A stretch of DNA of 13,780 bases. Origin: SLQH01 sp964612995 (GTDB lineage: Bacteria > Planctomycetota > UBA11346). Both the position numbers and the translations under genes were made by a program. Shown here piece after piece: positions 1 through 6,328 of the stretch. The notes below the pieces were generated by a model, which was not told the DNA's origin, ran no database searches, and was given only the letters and a program-made list of their open reading frames with translations. The stretch is taken from contig CAZTGE010000113.1 in NCBI GenBank assembly GCA_964612995.1, positions 1 to 13,780 of the forward strand, given 5' to 3'. Each line of letters begins with the position of its first letter. Positions within the stretch are counted from its first letter, which is position 1.

Positions 1-3
1 ACT

Positions 4-24
4 CGCCAGCTTCGCTGGCGTTTT
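4..24 (+). terminator. Intrinsic terminator-like hairpin of an upstream gene
   Basis: A perfect 7-bp stem (CGCCAGC 4-10 with GCTGGCG 14-20, loop TTC) is followed by TTTT at 21-24. This is the classical shape of a Rho-independent terminator read on the plus strand, so it probably ends a gene lying to the left of the window. The T-run is short, and its four bases can also pair with AAAA at 52-55 in the next stem-loop, so an attenuator role is possible instead. Confidence 0.6.
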
Positions 25-55
25 CGGCGGCCCTGCGGGCCATTGTCGCCGAAAA
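21..55. other. Stem-loop overlapping the terminator T-run
   Basis: TTTTCGGCG (21-29) is perfectly complementary to CGCCGAAAA (47-55). Inside the loop, GCCC (30-33) can pair with GGGC (37-40). The outer stem uses the T-run of the preceding hairpin, so forming it would compete with using that run as a terminator tail. Whether it is functional cannot be told from one sequence. Confidence 0.4.
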
Positions 56-70
56 GCGTTCCTCTGTCGG

Positions 71-103
71 CCGGTCGCCCAGCCAGGGCTGGCTGGGCTC
101 CGG
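71..103. other. Strong inverted repeat in the leader of the gluQ-serS-purF run
   Basis: GCCCAGCCA (77-85) and TGGCTGGGC (90-98) form a perfect 9-bp stem with a four-base loop (GGGC). CCGG at 71-74 and 100-103 can extend it by four more pairs across a small bulge. No T-run follows, so it is not a simple terminator. It lies 60 bases upstream of the chosen gluQ-like start and is a candidate leader RNA structure. Confidence 0.4.
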
Positions 104-162
104 ACGCCTCGGATGCGGGGTTCTGGCGCTTTGATGGCCTCGGCCGTGCGATGGAGACGCGG

Positions 163-1107
163 GTGAGCGATGACCATGACGCCGCGGCCGACGCCGGATC
201 GGTTTCGCGCTTCGCGCCCTCGGCCACCGGACGGGCGCATCCGGGCACGCTGCTGGCCGGGCTGTTGTGCTGGCTCGACGCGCGCGCGCATGGCGCCCGG
301 GTGGTGCTGCGACTGGAGGATCTCGATCCGCAGCGCTGTTCGCCCGCGCTCACCGCGGCGCTGCGCCGCGACCTGGACTGGTTCGGGCTCGACTGGGATC
401 TGGTCGAAGTCCAGAGCGAGCAGGCCGCGCGCCACCGCGCGGCCCTGGCGCGTCTGGAGCGCGCCGGGCGACTCTACGCCTGCGTCTGCAGTCGCAAGAC
501 GATCCGCGCACGCGCCGGTCGCGCCAGCGATGGCGGGCTGGTCTATCCGGGCACCTGTCGCGAGGTGGCGACGCCGCCGGCAGGCGAACACGCCTTGCGT
601 TTCCGCCTGCCGGATTCGCGCATCGCGGTGCGCGATCTCGACGGCAGCGACCTCGGCGCCACACCGGGGCGCGACTGTGGCGATCCGGTGGTCCGGCGTC
701 GTGACGGCGCGATCGCCTACCACCTGGCTTCGGTGGTCGACGACGCCGCGGTCGGGGTCGATCGGATCGTCCGTGGGCGCGACCTCGCCGGCACCACCGC
801 GGTCCAGGTGGCGCTCGCTCGTGCGCTTACACAGAGCGTGCCGGTCTATCGCCATCACCTGCTGTTGCTCGAGCCGCATGGTGACAAGCTGGCCAAGTTC
901 CACGGTGCGGTCGCCTGCGATGAGCTCGCGCAGCACTACGAGCCGGCGGAGCTGTGCGGGCTGCTCGCCCATCTGGCTGGTCTGCGCCCCACCGCGGCGA
1001 GCGTGCGTCCGGCCGAGCTGATCGCAGATTTCAGCTGGCAGCGGGTGATGCTCAGGGATCGGGCCCTGCGCTGGGATGGCCGGCGGCTGACGGTGTGCTC
1101 GCCATGA
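163..1107 (+). CDS. gluQ: Glutamyl-Q tRNA(Asp) synthetase-like protein
   Basis: Class I synthetase catalytic core of the GluRS type without the C-terminal anticodon-binding domain, as in GluQ-RS, which attaches glutamate to queuosine at position 34 of tRNA-Asp. In the 314-residue product the nucleotide-binding region is RFAPSATG followed by HPGT (about residues 16-29), a HIGH-motif variant. RLEDLDPQR follows at 50-58. A zinc site C107-x-C109...Y128-x3-C132 matches the GluQ-RS pattern. DKLAKFHG (241-248) stands in the KMSKS position. The length of about 300 residues fits GluQ-RS rather than full GluRS of about 470. I chose GTG 163 because GGAGA lies 7 bases upstream. ATG 151 and a TTG at 43 are in-frame alternatives, but the residues they add look unconserved. 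The stop overlaps the next start (ATGA), so the two are probably translationally coupled. Oddities are SATG for the usual SPTG and HPGT for HLGN. Confidence 0.85.
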   Translation: MSDDHDAAADAGSVSRFAPSATGRAHPGTLLAGLLCWLDARAHGARVVLRLEDLDPQRCSPALTAALRRDLDWFGLDWDLVEVQSEQAARHRAALARLERAGRLYACVCSRKTIRARAGRASDGGLVYPGTCREVATPPAGEHALRFRLPDSRIAVRDLDGSDLGATPGRDCGDPVVRRRDGAIAYHLASVVDDAAVGVDRIVRGRDLAGTTAVQVALARALTQSVPVYRHHLLLLEPHGDKLAKFHGAVACDELAQHYEPAELCGLLAHLAGLRPTAASVRPAELIADFSWQRVMLRDRALRWDGRRLTVCSP

Positions 1108-2033
1108 GTCCGCGATTCGCCTGGTTGACGCCGGATGTCCCGGCCGCGTTGGCCCTGCTGCGCCTGACAGGCCCGGTTGCGGACTTGCGCGGCGTGCTCG
1201 GCCGCCTGCCGGGCAATGGCTGTGCCTTGCGTACGCCGGTGTACGGGCACGACGGCGCGCTGCTCGACGATGCGGTGGCGATCGCATCGCAGTCGGCCGC
1301 ACGGGATGCGCCGCGCGCCCTGCTGCTCTGCATCCATGGGGGCGCGGGCCTGCGGCGCGCGCTCGAGCGTTGCCTGCGTGCGCGTGGCTTCGCAGCGGAC
1401 ACGCCGGATCTCGATGCGCGTTGGCACGCACTCGCGCAGTGTCCCTCGCCGGCAGCGCGCGACTGGGTGCTGGCCCATCCCCACGGGCGGCCGGAATTCG
1501 ATCCGGAGCTGCTCGTGGCTCCGGCGGTGGTGTTGATCACCGGTCCGACCAACGTCGGCAAGAGCAGTCTGCTCAACGCCTGGTGCGGGCATCGCCGGGC
1601 GCTCGCCGGTCCGGTGCCGGGGACCACGCGCGATCTGGTCAGCGCGGTGGTGACGCATCGCGGCTGGAGTTTCGAACTGGTCGATAGTGCGGGCCTGCGC
1701 GAGCAGGGGGATTCGCTCGAGCAGGCTGGTCAAGCGCTGGCCGAGGCCGCACGCGCGAGCGCCGATGCGGTGCTCGAACTGGTGCCGCCGGGCACCGAAC
1801 CGCCCATGCTCGTGGGAGCAACAGCGCGCCGTACGCTCCAACTCGCGGCCAAGGCGGATCTGAGCGGAACCTCGAACACGCTGCCGGTGCGATGGGCCGC
1901 ACCGGAGCACGTCAGCGCAGCCACCGTCAGCGCGATGCTCGAGCGGATCGGCGATGCCCTGCTCGCGCTGCTCGGCCTGCCGCAGGATCCGGTCGCCGGC
2001 GCTCGGGGGTTGTCTGCAGATGGCGGGGCTTAG
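1104..2033 (+). CDS. Shortened MnmE (TrmE)-like GTPase
   Basis: GTPase of the TrmE family, whose full-length members work with MnmG to modify U34 of tRNAs. The 309-residue product has G1 GPTNVGKS (147-154), including the Asn that in MnmE helps bind potassium, G2 PGTTRD (172-177) and G3 DSAGLRE (194-200). G4 is AKAD (249-252) instead of NKxD. The N-terminus keeps a reduced version of the folate-binding domain: a LRLTGP stretch at 19-24 and an HGG motif at 78-80. MnmE is about 450 residues. Here the helical domain on both sides of the G domain is almost absent, and the C-terminal CxGK catalytic cysteine motif is missing, with the protein ending in a low-complexity tail. It overlaps the gluQ-like gene by 4 bases. 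A role in tRNA wobble modification is inferred from family and context, but canonical MnmE chemistry is unlikely without the cysteine. Confidence 0.8.
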   Translation: MSPRFAWLTPDVPAALALLRLTGPVADLRGVLGRLPGNGCALRTPVYGHDGALLDDAVAIASQSAARDAPRALLLCIHGGAGLRRALERCLRARGFAADTPDLDARWHALAQCPSPAARDWVLAHPHGRPEFDPELLVAPAVVLITGPTNVGKSSLLNAWCGHRRALAGPVPGTTRDLVSAVVTHRGWSFELVDSAGLREQGDSLEQAGQALAEAARASADAVLELVPPGTEPPMLVGATARRTLQLAAKADLSGTSNTLPVRWAAPEHVSAATVSAMLERIGDALLALLGLPQDPVAGARGLSADGGA

Positions 2034-2059
2034 AGTGCCGGCCCCGTGAGGAGGAGGCG

Positions 2060-3337
2060 ATGATCGATCTGGCCCTGTTGCGCGATGACCCGCACGCCCT
2101 GGCGCGCGCCTGGGCCGATCGTGGCGTCGCGGTCGATGTCGACGCTCTGATCGCGCTCGACGCGACGGTGCGCAATCTCAAGGCCGAATCGGAGCAGCTG
2201 CGCCACGACGTCAATGCCGCGAGCAAGGCGATCGGTCAGGCGGCGAGCTCCGGTCAGGATGTCGACGCGGCCAAGGAACACGCCCGATCGATCGGCGAAC
2301 GCGCGAAGCAGCTGGGGCGCGAATGCACCGAACGCGAAGCCGAGCTGCGCGATCGGCTGCTCGAACTGCCCAATCCCTGTCTGAGCGAGGTGCCGGTCGG
2401 GCGCGACGAGACCGAGAACGTGGTCGTGAGCACCTGGGGCGCACAGCCGCAGCTGGATTGCGAACCGCGGCCGCACTGGGAGATCGGCCCCGAGCTGGGA
2501 ATCCTCGATTGCGAGCGCGCGACGCGGCTCTCGGGTTCCGGTTTCGTGTGCTTGCGTGGTGACGGCGCGCGTCTGGTCCGCGCGCTGGTGACGTTCTTCA
2601 TCGACGTGCTCACGCGTGAGAACGACTACACCGAGCTGATGGTACCGTACCTGGTCACGCCCCAGACCATGCAGGGCACCGGGCAGTTGCCCAAGTTCCA
2701 GCAGGACCTCTACCACTGCGAGCGCGACGATCTCTATCTGATCCCCACCGCCGAGGTCCCGGTGACCAATCTCCACGGCGGCGAGATCCTGCCTGAGGCC
2801 GATCTGCCGCTGCGCTACTGCTCTCACACGCCCTGTTTCCGCCGCGAGGCCGGAGCGGCCGGCGTGGGCACGCGCGGGATGACGCGCGTACACCAGTTCG
2901 ACAAGGTGGAGATGGTCTGGCTGACGCATCCGGACCGCAGCCGTGCGGATCTGGCCGTGCTGCGCTCGCATGCCGAGATCCTGCTCCAACGCCTGGGGCT
3001 GCACTACCGCGTGCTCGACCTGTGTACCGGTGATACCGGCTTCAGCAGCGCGCACACATACGATCTCGAGGTGTGGAGCCCGGGCACGGGCAAATGGCTC
3101 GAGGTCTCGAGCTGTTCGACCTTCACCGACTTCCAGGCCCGGCGCGCGGGGATCCGGATGAAGCCAGAGGCAGGCGGCAAGCCGCGGCTGGTGCATACCC
3201 TCAACGGATCCGGGCTGGCCATTCCGCGCTGTCTGATCAGCCTGCTCGAGTCGAACATCAACGCCGACGGCACGGTAACGATCCCCGAGGTGCTGCGTCC
3301 CTACCTCGGCGGCCAGGAGCGCATCGAGCGCCGCTGA
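2060..3337 (+). CDS. serS: Seryl-tRNA synthetase
   Basis: Charges tRNA-Ser (and tRNA-Sec where present) with serine via seryl-adenylate, in the cytoplasm. The 425-residue length is typical of bacterial SerRS. The N-terminal 100 residues are charged and helical, fitting the tRNA-binding coiled-coil arm. Class II motif 2 is seen as FRREAGAAG (260-268) continuing through TRGMTRVHQFDKVEM (271-285). Motif 3 is NGSGLAIPR (382-390). TAEVP (230-234) and the GTGQLPKF segment (206-213) are also characteristic. The ATG at 2060 is preceded by an excellent Shine-Dalgarno stretch AGGAGGAGG (2049-2057). The gene starts 26 bases after the MnmE-like stop and ends 28 bases before purF, consistent with one operon. 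Confidence 0.97.
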   Translation: MIDLALLRDDPHALARAWADRGVAVDVDALIALDATVRNLKAESEQLRHDVNAASKAIGQAASSGQDVDAAKEHARSIGERAKQLGRECTEREAELRDRLLELPNPCLSEVPVGRDETENVVVSTWGAQPQLDCEPRPHWEIGPELGILDCERATRLSGSGFVCLRGDGARLVRALVTFFIDVLTRENDYTELMVPYLVTPQTMQGTGQLPKFQQDLYHCERDDLYLIPTAEVPVTNLHGGEILPEADLPLRYCSHTPCFRREAGAAGVGTRGMTRVHQFDKVEMVWLTHPDRSRADLAVLRSHAEILLQRLGLHYRVLDLCTGDTGFSSAHTYDLEVWSPGTGKWLEVSSCSTFTDFQARRAGIRMKPEAGGKPRLVHTLNGSGLAIPRCLISLLESNINADGTVTIPEVLRPYLGGQERIERR

Positions 3338-3365
3338 CCCGGTTGCCGATGCGCAAGGGGGGAGC

Positions 3366-4949
3366 ATGCTCGATCCCGTGTACGAGGAATGCGGCATCGC
3401 CGCCGCGGCCGATCTCGGCGTCGATCCGGATACCGGCGAGGCCTGTTCCGAACCGGCCGATGTGGCCGCGCTGATCCCCCGGATGCTGATGGACATCCAG
3501 AACCGGGGCCAGCTGGCCGCCGGTTTCACGGTCTACAACGGCGACCAGCGCCTGCTGCTCAAGACCCACAAGCAGATCGGGTCCGTGCGCGACGTGTTCG
3601 CGCTCGGTGACAAGCAGGCGCATCTGGGGCTGATGCGCAACCGGACGGGCTCGATGGCCATCGGGCACACCCGTTATGCCACCAGCGGCACCGACGACCC
3701 CGAGTACGCCCAGCCCTACGAGCGCCGCCACGGTCGGCCCTACAAGTGGTTCAGCTTCTGTTTCAATGGCAACGTCGCCAACCACAGCCAGTTGTTCACC
3801 CATCTGCGCGACGACCTCGGCTACCATCTGCTGCACCCCGACTGCGATACCGAGCTGTTCCAGCACTACATCGCCTTCCAGCAGCGCGGTCAGCGGCCGC
3901 GCGACTGGGCCACCGTGTTCCGCCGGCTGTGCACCATCGTCGACGGGGCCTGGAACATCGCCCTGGTCTCGGCGCGCGGCGATCTGTGCATCGCGCGCGA
4001 TCCGACCGGGCTCAAACCTCTGTGCTGGGGCCGGCTCGGGCGCTTCGTCGTCTTCGCCTCGGAATCGATCGCGTTGCAGAACCTCGGTGTACCGGAGATA
4101 GAGGATGTGCCGCCGGGCACGCTGATCCACGTGCGTGGCTCGCGCATTCGCCAGGTCTCTCTGCGCAAGACGCCCAAGGTCAGCCATTGCTTCTTCGAGT
4201 GGGTCTACTTCTCGCACGTCGCCTCGCGCCTCGATGGCCGCAGCGTCTACCAGTCGCGCAACAACATGGGTCGGGCGCTGGCGCGGATCGAGACCCAGCC
4301 GATCACCGACGATCACATCGTGGTCCCGGTGCCGGATACGGCCAAGGCCGCGGGCGATGGTTTCGCCTACACCTTGGGCATCCCGGCGATCGAGGGGCTG
4401 GTGCGCAACCGCTACAGCGGCGATCGTACCTTCATCGAATCCAGCGACCGTCGCAACAAGGTCGCGCGCAAGTTCGTCGCTCTGCGGGGGATCCTGGAAG
4501 GCAAGAAGGTGTTCCTGGTCGACGACTCGCTGGTGCGTTCGACGACCATCAAGTATCTGGTGGATTTCGTGCGGCGCGAGGGCCGGGCCAAGGAGATCCA
4601 CGTGCGCATCGCCTGCCCGCCGATCATGGGGCCGTGCTTCTACGGCATCGACATGTCGACCATCGGCGAGCTGTTCGCTCCGCGTCATCTCGAGGCGCCG
4701 GTCAAGCGTGGCGCCTTGCCGCCGGAGGTGCTCGAACGCATGGCCGCCAGTTTCGGCGCCGATTCACTGCAGTACCTGCCGGTCCACGAGGTGCCCCGCT
4801 GCATCGGCCTGCCGCGCAAGGAGCTGTGCATGGCCTGTGTCGACCGCTCGTATCCCACCCCGGTGGGCCGGGAGCTGTTCAAGGAGGCGCAGGCGGCGGT
4901 GCGTGAGGGGCGCAATGAGCGCCTGACGACCAGCGGTACCTGCTGCTGA
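3366..4949 (+). CDS. purF: Amidophosphoribosyltransferase (PurF family)
   Basis: Catalyses the committed step of purine synthesis, PRPP plus glutamine to phosphoribosylamine. The N-terminal Ntn glutaminase domain has EECGI, so Cys9 would become the N-terminal nucleophile after removal of an 8-residue propeptide. The domain also shows QNRGQ (45-49), GHTRYAT (100-106), NGN (134-136) and CDTE (160-163). The phosphoribosyltransferase domain has RNRYSGDRTFI (347-357) and the PRPP loop VDDSLVRSTT (385-394). Cys275, Cys424 and the CxxC pair 488/491 occupy the places of the four ligands of the 4Fe-4S cluster in Bacillus-type PurF. At 527 residues it is longer than the usual 460-480, with an insertion around residues 16-40, and the glutaminase motifs deviate slightly (QNRGQLAAG for QHRGQESAG). 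The start at ATG 3366 follows a G-rich AAGGGGGGAG stretch. A PurF paralogue with another role is possible but less likely. Confidence 0.88.
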   Translation: MLDPVYEECGIAAAADLGVDPDTGEACSEPADVAALIPRMLMDIQNRGQLAAGFTVYNGDQRLLLKTHKQIGSVRDVFALGDKQAHLGLMRNRTGSMAIGHTRYATSGTDDPEYAQPYERRHGRPYKWFSFCFNGNVANHSQLFTHLRDDLGYHLLHPDCDTELFQHYIAFQQRGQRPRDWATVFRRLCTIVDGAWNIALVSARGDLCIARDPTGLKPLCWGRLGRFVVFASESIALQNLGVPEIEDVPPGTLIHVRGSRIRQVSLRKTPKVSHCFFEWVYFSHVASRLDGRSVYQSRNNMGRALARIETQPITDDHIVVPVPDTAKAAGDGFAYTLGIPAIEGLVRNRYSGDRTFIESSDRRNKVARKFVALRGILEGKKVFLVDDSLVRSTTIKYLVDFVRREGRAKEIHVRIACPPIMGPCFYGIDMSTIGELFAPRHLEAPVKRGALPPEVLERMAASFGADSLQYLPVHEVPRCIGLPRKELCMACVDRSYPTPVGRELFKEAQAAVREGRNERLTTSGTCC

Positions 4950-4963
4950 CTGCCGCCGTGCAG

Positions 4964-4981
4964 CGCGCCGGCATGGGCGCG
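4964..4981. terminator. Possible weak bidirectional terminator between convergent genes
   Basis: CGCGCC (4964-4969) and GGCGCG (4976-4981) form a 6-bp stem with a six-base loop, in the 42-base gap between the convergent stops of purF and the twin L7/L12-like gene. Neither strand shows a T-run after the stem, so the call rests mainly on position. Confidence 0.2.
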
Positions 4982-4991
4982 GTGAGCGGGA

Positions 4992-5987
4992 TCAGGAACG
5001 GATGCGGGCGAGCACCCCGATCTCGGCGAAACGGTGTTTGGCCGCTTCAGCCTCGTCCTTGCTCACGTTCTTGAGCACGGGGATGATCATCTTCTTGGCC
5101 AGTCCCTCGGCCTCGCCCGCTTCGATGTTGATCATATCCATCAACAGCGGGACGACCTTCTTGCGCCGGTTCTCGTCATTGATCTTGTTGAGGAAGACCG
5201 AGAAGCGGCCGCCGCCGGTAGCGGTCGCGGTGCCGCCGCCGCCAGCGGTCGGGGAGGCGCCGCTGGCATTGGCGAGTTCGTCTTCGGGCAGCAGCTGGTC
5301 GATGATCTTGGTGATGTCGTTGGTCGAGGGGACCACGTTGCCGGTCTCGGTGTCGTCTCCGTTGCCGAAGAGTTCGTCCATACGGCTGCCGACCTGGGCT
5401 GCGTCGATCCCGGCGGTGCCGGGTTGGACGTCGGCGCCACCGCTGTCAGACGCGTTGGCCGGGGGCAGGATCGGATTGGAGAAGGGGGTGATCTCGCCCA
5501 GGTCGCTGCCCTGGAACTCGCGTCGCGAGCCACCGCCGGAGACGTTCTGCGGCTTGTAACCGCCGGAGTCGCCAGCGCTGTGGCTGTCCGTGATCGGCGT
5601 GCTGGTGCCGTTGAGTCGCGCGACCAGCAGGTCGACCAGACGGACCCGCCCGTTGCCGGCGGGCAGGTCGAACGCATACTCGGCCGGGTAGCTGCCGATG
5701 CTGCGCTTGAAGATCTTCGGCCGCTTGGGCCAATCGATCTTCGGCAGCTCCTCGCCGCTCTCGACGTTGGTATACTCGACGATGCCGCCGGAGAGCTCGA
5801 GGCAGCGCAGGGTCAGCTGCAGCGCCGCCGCCTCCTGCTCGGTAAGATCGGCAAGCAGGATGATCGGCGCGCTCTGGACCACCGTGACCGCGGTGGAGTC
5901 CTTGACCCCGAAGGCCAGGCTGATGGCCTGAGCGACCTGCTCCAACGAGTCGGGCTGGCATTCCCGCAGTACGATCTGGTAGGGCAT
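4992..5987 (-). CDS. Uncharacterised protein with two L7/L12 C-terminal-like domains
   Basis: I do not recognise a named family for the whole protein. The 331-residue product has a globular segment at each end. Residues 1-74 (PYQIVLREC...LTEQEAAAL...ELSGGIVEY) and 263-331 (RFSVFLNKI...VSKDEAEAAKHRFAEIGVLARI) both follow the pattern of the ribosomal protein L7/L12 C-terminal domain, especially its VSKDEAE...LEEAGAEVE end. Between them, residues 75-125 look folded (KRPKIFKRSIGSYPAEYAFDLP). About 126-262 is a linker rich in Gly, Ser, Asp, Pro and Thr, with a short helical patch near 223-240. No signal peptide or membrane segment is visible, so it is probably cytoplasmic. ATG 5987 starts right at the first domain. 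An in-frame GTG at 6011 has a much better Shine-Dalgarno (GGAGGG, 6018-6023) and would add 8 residues. A ribosome or translation-factor link is only an inference from fold resemblance. Confidence 0.75.
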   Translation of the reverse strand: MPYQIVLRECQPDSLEQVAQAISLAFGVKDSTAVTVVQSAPIILLADLTEQEAAALQLTLRCLELSGGIVEYTNVESGEELPKIDWPKRPKIFKRSIGSYPAEYAFDLPAGNGRVRLVDLLVARLNGTSTPITDSHSAGDSGGYKPQNVSGGGSRREFQGSDLGEITPFSNPILPPANASDSGGADVQPGTAGIDAAQVGSRMDELFGNGDDTETGNVVPSTNDITKIIDQLLPEDELANASGASPTAGGGGTATATGGGRFSVFLNKINDENRRKKVVPLLMDMINIEAGEAEGLAKKMIIPVLKNVSKDEAEAAKHRFAEIGVLARIRS

Positions 5988-6012
5988 GGAGCGATAGGAT
6001 CCTCTCACCACG

Positions 6013-6040
6013 AGGTTCCCTCCAGTCACGGGTCTGTCAA
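6013..6040 (-). promoter_or_regulatory. Candidate promoter with consensus -35 for the twin L7/L12-like gene
   Basis: On the minus strand a perfect TTGACA (6035-6040) is followed 16 bases later by GAACCT (6013-6018), a poor -10. Transcription from it would begin near 6005, which favours ATG 5987 and would leave the GGAGGG/GTG 6011 start outside the mRNA. The start choice and this promoter therefore conflict, and one of them is probably wrong. Confidence 0.3.
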
Positions 6041-6051
6041 CAAGCAGGCAG

Positions 6052-6061
6052 TCCCGAGACG
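6052..6061. repeat. Left flanking direct repeat of element copy 1
   Basis: TCCCGAGACG directly abuts the left end of the palindromic element. TCTCGAGACG (6225-6234) directly abuts its right end, matching at 9 of 10 positions. This is what a target-site duplication of about 10 bp with one later mutation would look like. Confidence 0.6.
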
Positions 6062-6224
6062 CAGGGCGACTCAAAGCTCGCACATGGGAGCCATGCCTCG
6101 CCTCCACCTGCGTCACTACGGCCAAAGTATCAAAGCGAGCCGGGCGGTTGGACGCAGGTGGAGGCGACGCAAGGCATGCCGACCTGGTGCTCGGCGCTTC
6201 CGGGGCGAGCTGTGAGTCGACCTG
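6062..6224 (+). mobile_element. MITE-like palindromic element, copy 1
   Basis: A 163-bp non-coding element. Its left end CAGGGCGACTCAAAGCTCGC (6062-6081) and the reverse complement of its right end (6205-6224) agree at 18 of 20 positions. Inside, CGCCTCCACCTGCGTC (6099-6114) and its exact complement (6151-6166) form a 16-bp stem around a 36-base loop. It is extended by CATGCCT/AGGCATG (6092-6098 with 6172-6178) past a five-base bulge. A second copy in the opposite orientation lies at 12817-12974. By hand alignment the first 128 bases agree at 121 positions, including most of the loop. Near-perfect 10-bp direct repeats flank it. It has no coding capacity, so it would need a transposase encoded elsewhere. 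It sits between the divergent starts of the twin L7/L12-like gene and smpB. Confidence 0.75.
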
Positions 6225-6234
6225 TCTCGAGACG
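6225..6234. repeat. Right flanking direct repeat of element copy 1
   Basis: TCTCGAGACG differs at a single position from TCCCGAGACG at 6052-6061 on the other side of the element, and it begins at the base after the terminal CCTG. Confidence 0.6.
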
Positions 6235-6292
6235 GTGTTCATCGACGCACGCGGCGGGAGGGGGGGGCGATGGGCACCGCGACCGCGCGGCG

Positions 6293-6320
6293 TTGATCGC
6301 CTGTGTCCCGGGCCTAGCCT
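6293..6320 (+). promoter_or_regulatory. smpB promoter, apparently for a leaderless or near-leaderless mRNA
   Basis: TTGATC (6293-6298), a 16-base spacer and TAGCCT (6315-6320) resemble a sigma-70 type promoter. Only 8 bases separate the -10 from the smpB ATG at 6329, so transcription should begin within about two bases of the start codon. No Shine-Dalgarno is visible. The spacer contains CTGTGTCCCG, a 10-mer found at two other intergenic sites. Confidence 0.5.
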
Positions 6321-6328
6321 GCACGGTC

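Noticed and set aside
936..4688. Long minus-strand open frames under the mnmE-like, serS and purF genes
   Set aside because: They lie opposite clearly recognisable conserved genes and carry no motifs. Long antisense frames are expected at this GC content.
5988..6242. N-terminal extension of the twin L7/L12-like gene up to 6242, and a similar peptide encoded at 12785-13129
   Set aside because: The shared peptide (SACLASPPPASNRPA) comes from the palindromic element being read by chance. The repeat explains the similarity, not a shared protein domain.
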